From: Gammaproteobacteria bacterium
GTDB lineage: Bacteria; Pseudomonadota; Gammaproteobacteria; Steroidobacterales; Foliamicaceae
Length of the DNA: 64,000 nucleotides
Assembly (NCBI GenBank): GCA_009845905.1
Contig: VXYS01000004.1
Coordinates: 277,285 to 341,284, forward strand
Reading direction: 5' to 3'
Shown here: positions 63,631-64,000 of the stretch, piece after piece
How the letters are laid out: the number at the start of each line of letters is the position of its first letter
Numbering within the stretch: position 1 is the first letter of the stretch
Notes under the pieces: generated by a model
The model's database searches: none
The model's input: the letters and a program-made list of their open reading frames with translations, nothing else
Told to the model about the DNA's origin: nothing
Program-made: the position numbers and the translations under genes

Positions 63631-64000
63631 ATGAAGCGCAATCCGGGCTCCGGCTTCCGGTCGCGGGGCTTGTGGGCGAGGCTGGCGCGCGGGGAGGTCT
63701 CGAGCGAGCAGGCGGTCGAGCGCTGCATCGCGCGCTACGAGGAACGCGAGAGGAACGTGCAGGCGTTCGCGGCGTTCGATGCCGAGCGGGCGCTGGGCGA
63801 GGCGCGGGCCCGGGACCGCGAGCGCGAACTGCGCGGGCCCCGCGGGCCGCTGCACGGATTGCCGTTCGCGGTGAAGGACGTGATCGATACGGTGGACCTG
63901 CCTACGCAGCGCGGTTCGCCGCGCTACGAGGGCCGGCGCGCCGAGCAGGACGCGGCCTGCGTACGACTGCTGCGCCAGGCGGGATGCGTGCTGCTGGGCA
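63631..64000 (+). CDS. Amidase signature family protein, N-terminal part (truncated by window edge)
   Basis: The first 123 residues are visible and the frame continues past the right edge. SSEQAVERCIARYEERERNV and GPLHGLPFAVKDVIDTVDLP are typical of GatA/AS-family amidases; Lys82 is the Lys of the Ser-cisSer-Lys triad. The two serines would lie beyond the edge. It follows the DeoR gene by 77 bp. The substrate is unknown; a GatA role is unlikely without gatC/gatB nearby. Confidence 0.87.
   Translation, partial: MKRNPGSGFRSRGLWARLARGEVSSEQAVERCIARYEERERNVQAFAAFDAERALGEARARDRERELRGPRGPLHGLPFAVKDVIDTVDLPTQRGSPRYEGRRAEQDAACVRLLRQAGCVLLG

Overview
The window is GC-rich, densely coded bacterial chromosome and is almost certainly gammaproteobacterial. 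The evidence is a thrS-infC-rpmI-rplT-pheS-pheT-ihfA-merR-tRNA-Pro block in pseudomonad/xanthomonad order, a bifunctional HisB, a fused aspartate kinase/diaminopimelate decarboxylase of the xanthomonad type, and a DUF3450-TtpC-ExbB-ExbD-TonB-TPR energy-transduction operon. The many CoA-transferase, hydantoinase, ring-hydroxylating dioxygenase, SDR and cox-type genes suggest a heterotroph using unusual organic substrates, perhaps marine or host-associated (inference). There are no phage genes, insertion sequences or CRISPR arrays.

Layout. 1-8.8 kb: a catabolic cluster (hydantoinase B and A, HMG-CoA-lyase-like aldolase, CaiB-type CoA-transferase, isochorismatase-fold amidase, VOC protein, methyltransferase with a small partner, ferredoxin). 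8.8-14.0 kb: the TonB2-like operon on the minus strand. 14.0-14.45 kb: a divergent regulatory region with a promoter, a Leu-containing leader ORF and a terminator/antiterminator pair upstream of leuA. 14.45-26.65 kb: a 12-gene leu-ilvE-his run (leuA, ilvE, leuCDB, hisGDCBHAF) with many start/stop overlaps. 26.7-32.1 kb, minus strand: hisE, lysC-lysA fusion, an FAD oxidase and an AI-2E-family permease. 32.1-39.0 kb, minus strand: the translation block, including an infC with an AUC start and a pheT lacking its tRNA-binding OB domain.

39.1-49.05 kb, minus strand: a Spy-like protein, then a run of mostly tightly packed or overlapping genes with the look of a catabolic operon. It holds Rieske dioxygenase alpha and beta, acyl-CoA ligase, a thiolase-fold protein without thiolase catalytic residues, a DUF35-SDR fusion, a second SDR, a cyclase-family hydrolase, an unknown exported protein and a DUF1838 protein. 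49.16-53.85 kb, plus strand: three tandem SxxK serine hydrolases with a cytochrome c among them. 53.9-62.6 kb, minus strand: a bicupin, gdhA and a cox-type molybdenum hydroxylase set (coxG, S, L, M, D, E). The right end holds a DeoR-family regulator and the start of an amidase.

The most unusual non-coding content is two families of structured repeats. One is a 110-bp element found twice (20116-20225 and 47609-47718): 30-bp perfectly complementary arms that differ between the copies, around a 50-nt centre whose two sub-hairpins show compensatory changes. The other is a shorter GC-rich repeat with a CCTGGGAGCGA/TCGCTCCCAGG outer stem, found three times plus one likely remnant, always between genes.
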